Part shown: piece by piece, positions 63,441 to 64,000 of the stretch | How positions within the stretch are numbered: position 1 is the first letter of the stretch | Layout of the letters: each line of letters starts with the position of its first letter | Origin: Argopecten irradians | Taxonomy: Eukaryota > Mollusca > Bivalvia > Pectinida > Pectinidae | Direction of reading: 5' to 3' | DNA: 64,000 nt | Assembly: GCF_041381155.1 (NCBI RefSeq) | Contig: NC_091134.1 | Coordinates: 60,295,467 to 60,359,466 of the forward strand | The notes under the pieces: generated by a model | The model's input: only the letters and a program-made list of their open reading frames with translations | Told to the model about the DNA's origin: nothing | The model's database searches: none | Translations under genes and position numbers: made by a program

Positions 63441-64000
63441 GCAGTGTTGTTGTCTCGCTTGGCAGTATCATGATTTTTTGAATTCGTCGAGATATTGTGA
63501 TCTTGAATTATATTAATCCAGCAACCATAGTTTTGTCATGTTGTAAATAATCTGTATATATATATGGCACGCAACATTATTCCCTTATCACTGTATCAGA
63601 AACGTCATGTTCAGTTAACTCTCCGATCGAGTCTTGGATGAGAATATTTTAAAGTTATGTTGTTAACTATCGCTCGTGCCTCAGGGTTACATTGGCGAAT
63701 TAATGGGAAATTCGAGATAAGAAGCATACTCTCTATTAGCCTGTATCACACAAATTGAGTAAGAAGGCAAATCCATTAGCGACAGTTTGACACCGTTATC
63801 TATCACAAAATGATTACTCGGCTTCCATATGATCTCTCCGTAGACTCGATGGTAACGGTATATGAATCAGGGTAAATTACTCTTTCGTCCTAACCCGCAT
63901 TTAAATCGATCGCATCAAAAGTTTTGTCAGTTGCTAATTGTTTTCATTCATTTTTGAATGAGTAATGCTGATGAAATTTAAAGTGAGTGACAGCGTTGAT
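63441..64000. other. Single-copy spacer, no gene seen
   Basis: AT-rich sequence to the window end; no repeat, ORF or RNA gene of note. Confidence 0.5.

Overview
The window looks like nuclear DNA from an animal with an AT-rich genome. The evidence is a eukaryotic tRNA-Glu gene with internal Pol III A and B boxes and a downstream T run, a TA-flanked MITE, bilaterian-type regulatory motifs (two CTCF-like sites, an NK2-like cluster, ETS and NRF1 sites), and very low density of convincing coding sequence. A marine invertebrate, perhaps a mollusc, is my guess from general character; nothing here proves it. No multi-exon protein gene was recognised, so the window is best read as gene-poor intergenic or intronic DNA.

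The dominant content is tandem repeats, about 18 kb or more than a quarter of the window, in unrelated families: a 36-bp minisatellite (13455-15166), a 24-bp one (17012-17330), a huge 48-bp array (17800-25798), a 22-bp six-mer (29298-29429), a short 45-bp duplication (47415-47537), a 41-bp array (49570-50537), a 35-bp array (52977-53733) and a 37/38-bp array (57524-62935) that changes into a 21-bp derivative and then decays (62936-63440). Three arrays have higher-order structure: about 2.2 kb in the 48-bp array, 1853 bp in the 38-bp array and exactly 140 bp in the 35-bp array. Because 36 and 48 are multiples of three and the units lack stops in several frames, the arrays generate open frames of up to 1309 codons that are not genes.

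Between the arrays: 1-13454 is AT-rich DNA with an unexplained pair of same-frame ORFs separated by one TAG (8281-8748); 29869-30356 holds a 41-bp-armed palindrome fused to a 338-bp MITE; 31685-31962 has clustered NK2-type sites; 40820-40837 and 52118-52132 are strong CTCF-like sites in the same orientation; 43547-43618 is tRNA-Glu(TTC); 55027-55270 is a candidate TATA-less promoter (ETS plus NRF1-like) directly upstream of a 63-codon ORF with one predicted membrane segment. Coding calls other than the tRNA are low confidence. I found no convincing new multi-gene system; the most distinctive features are the nested repeat architecture, the microprotein candidate and the CTCF-like sites.
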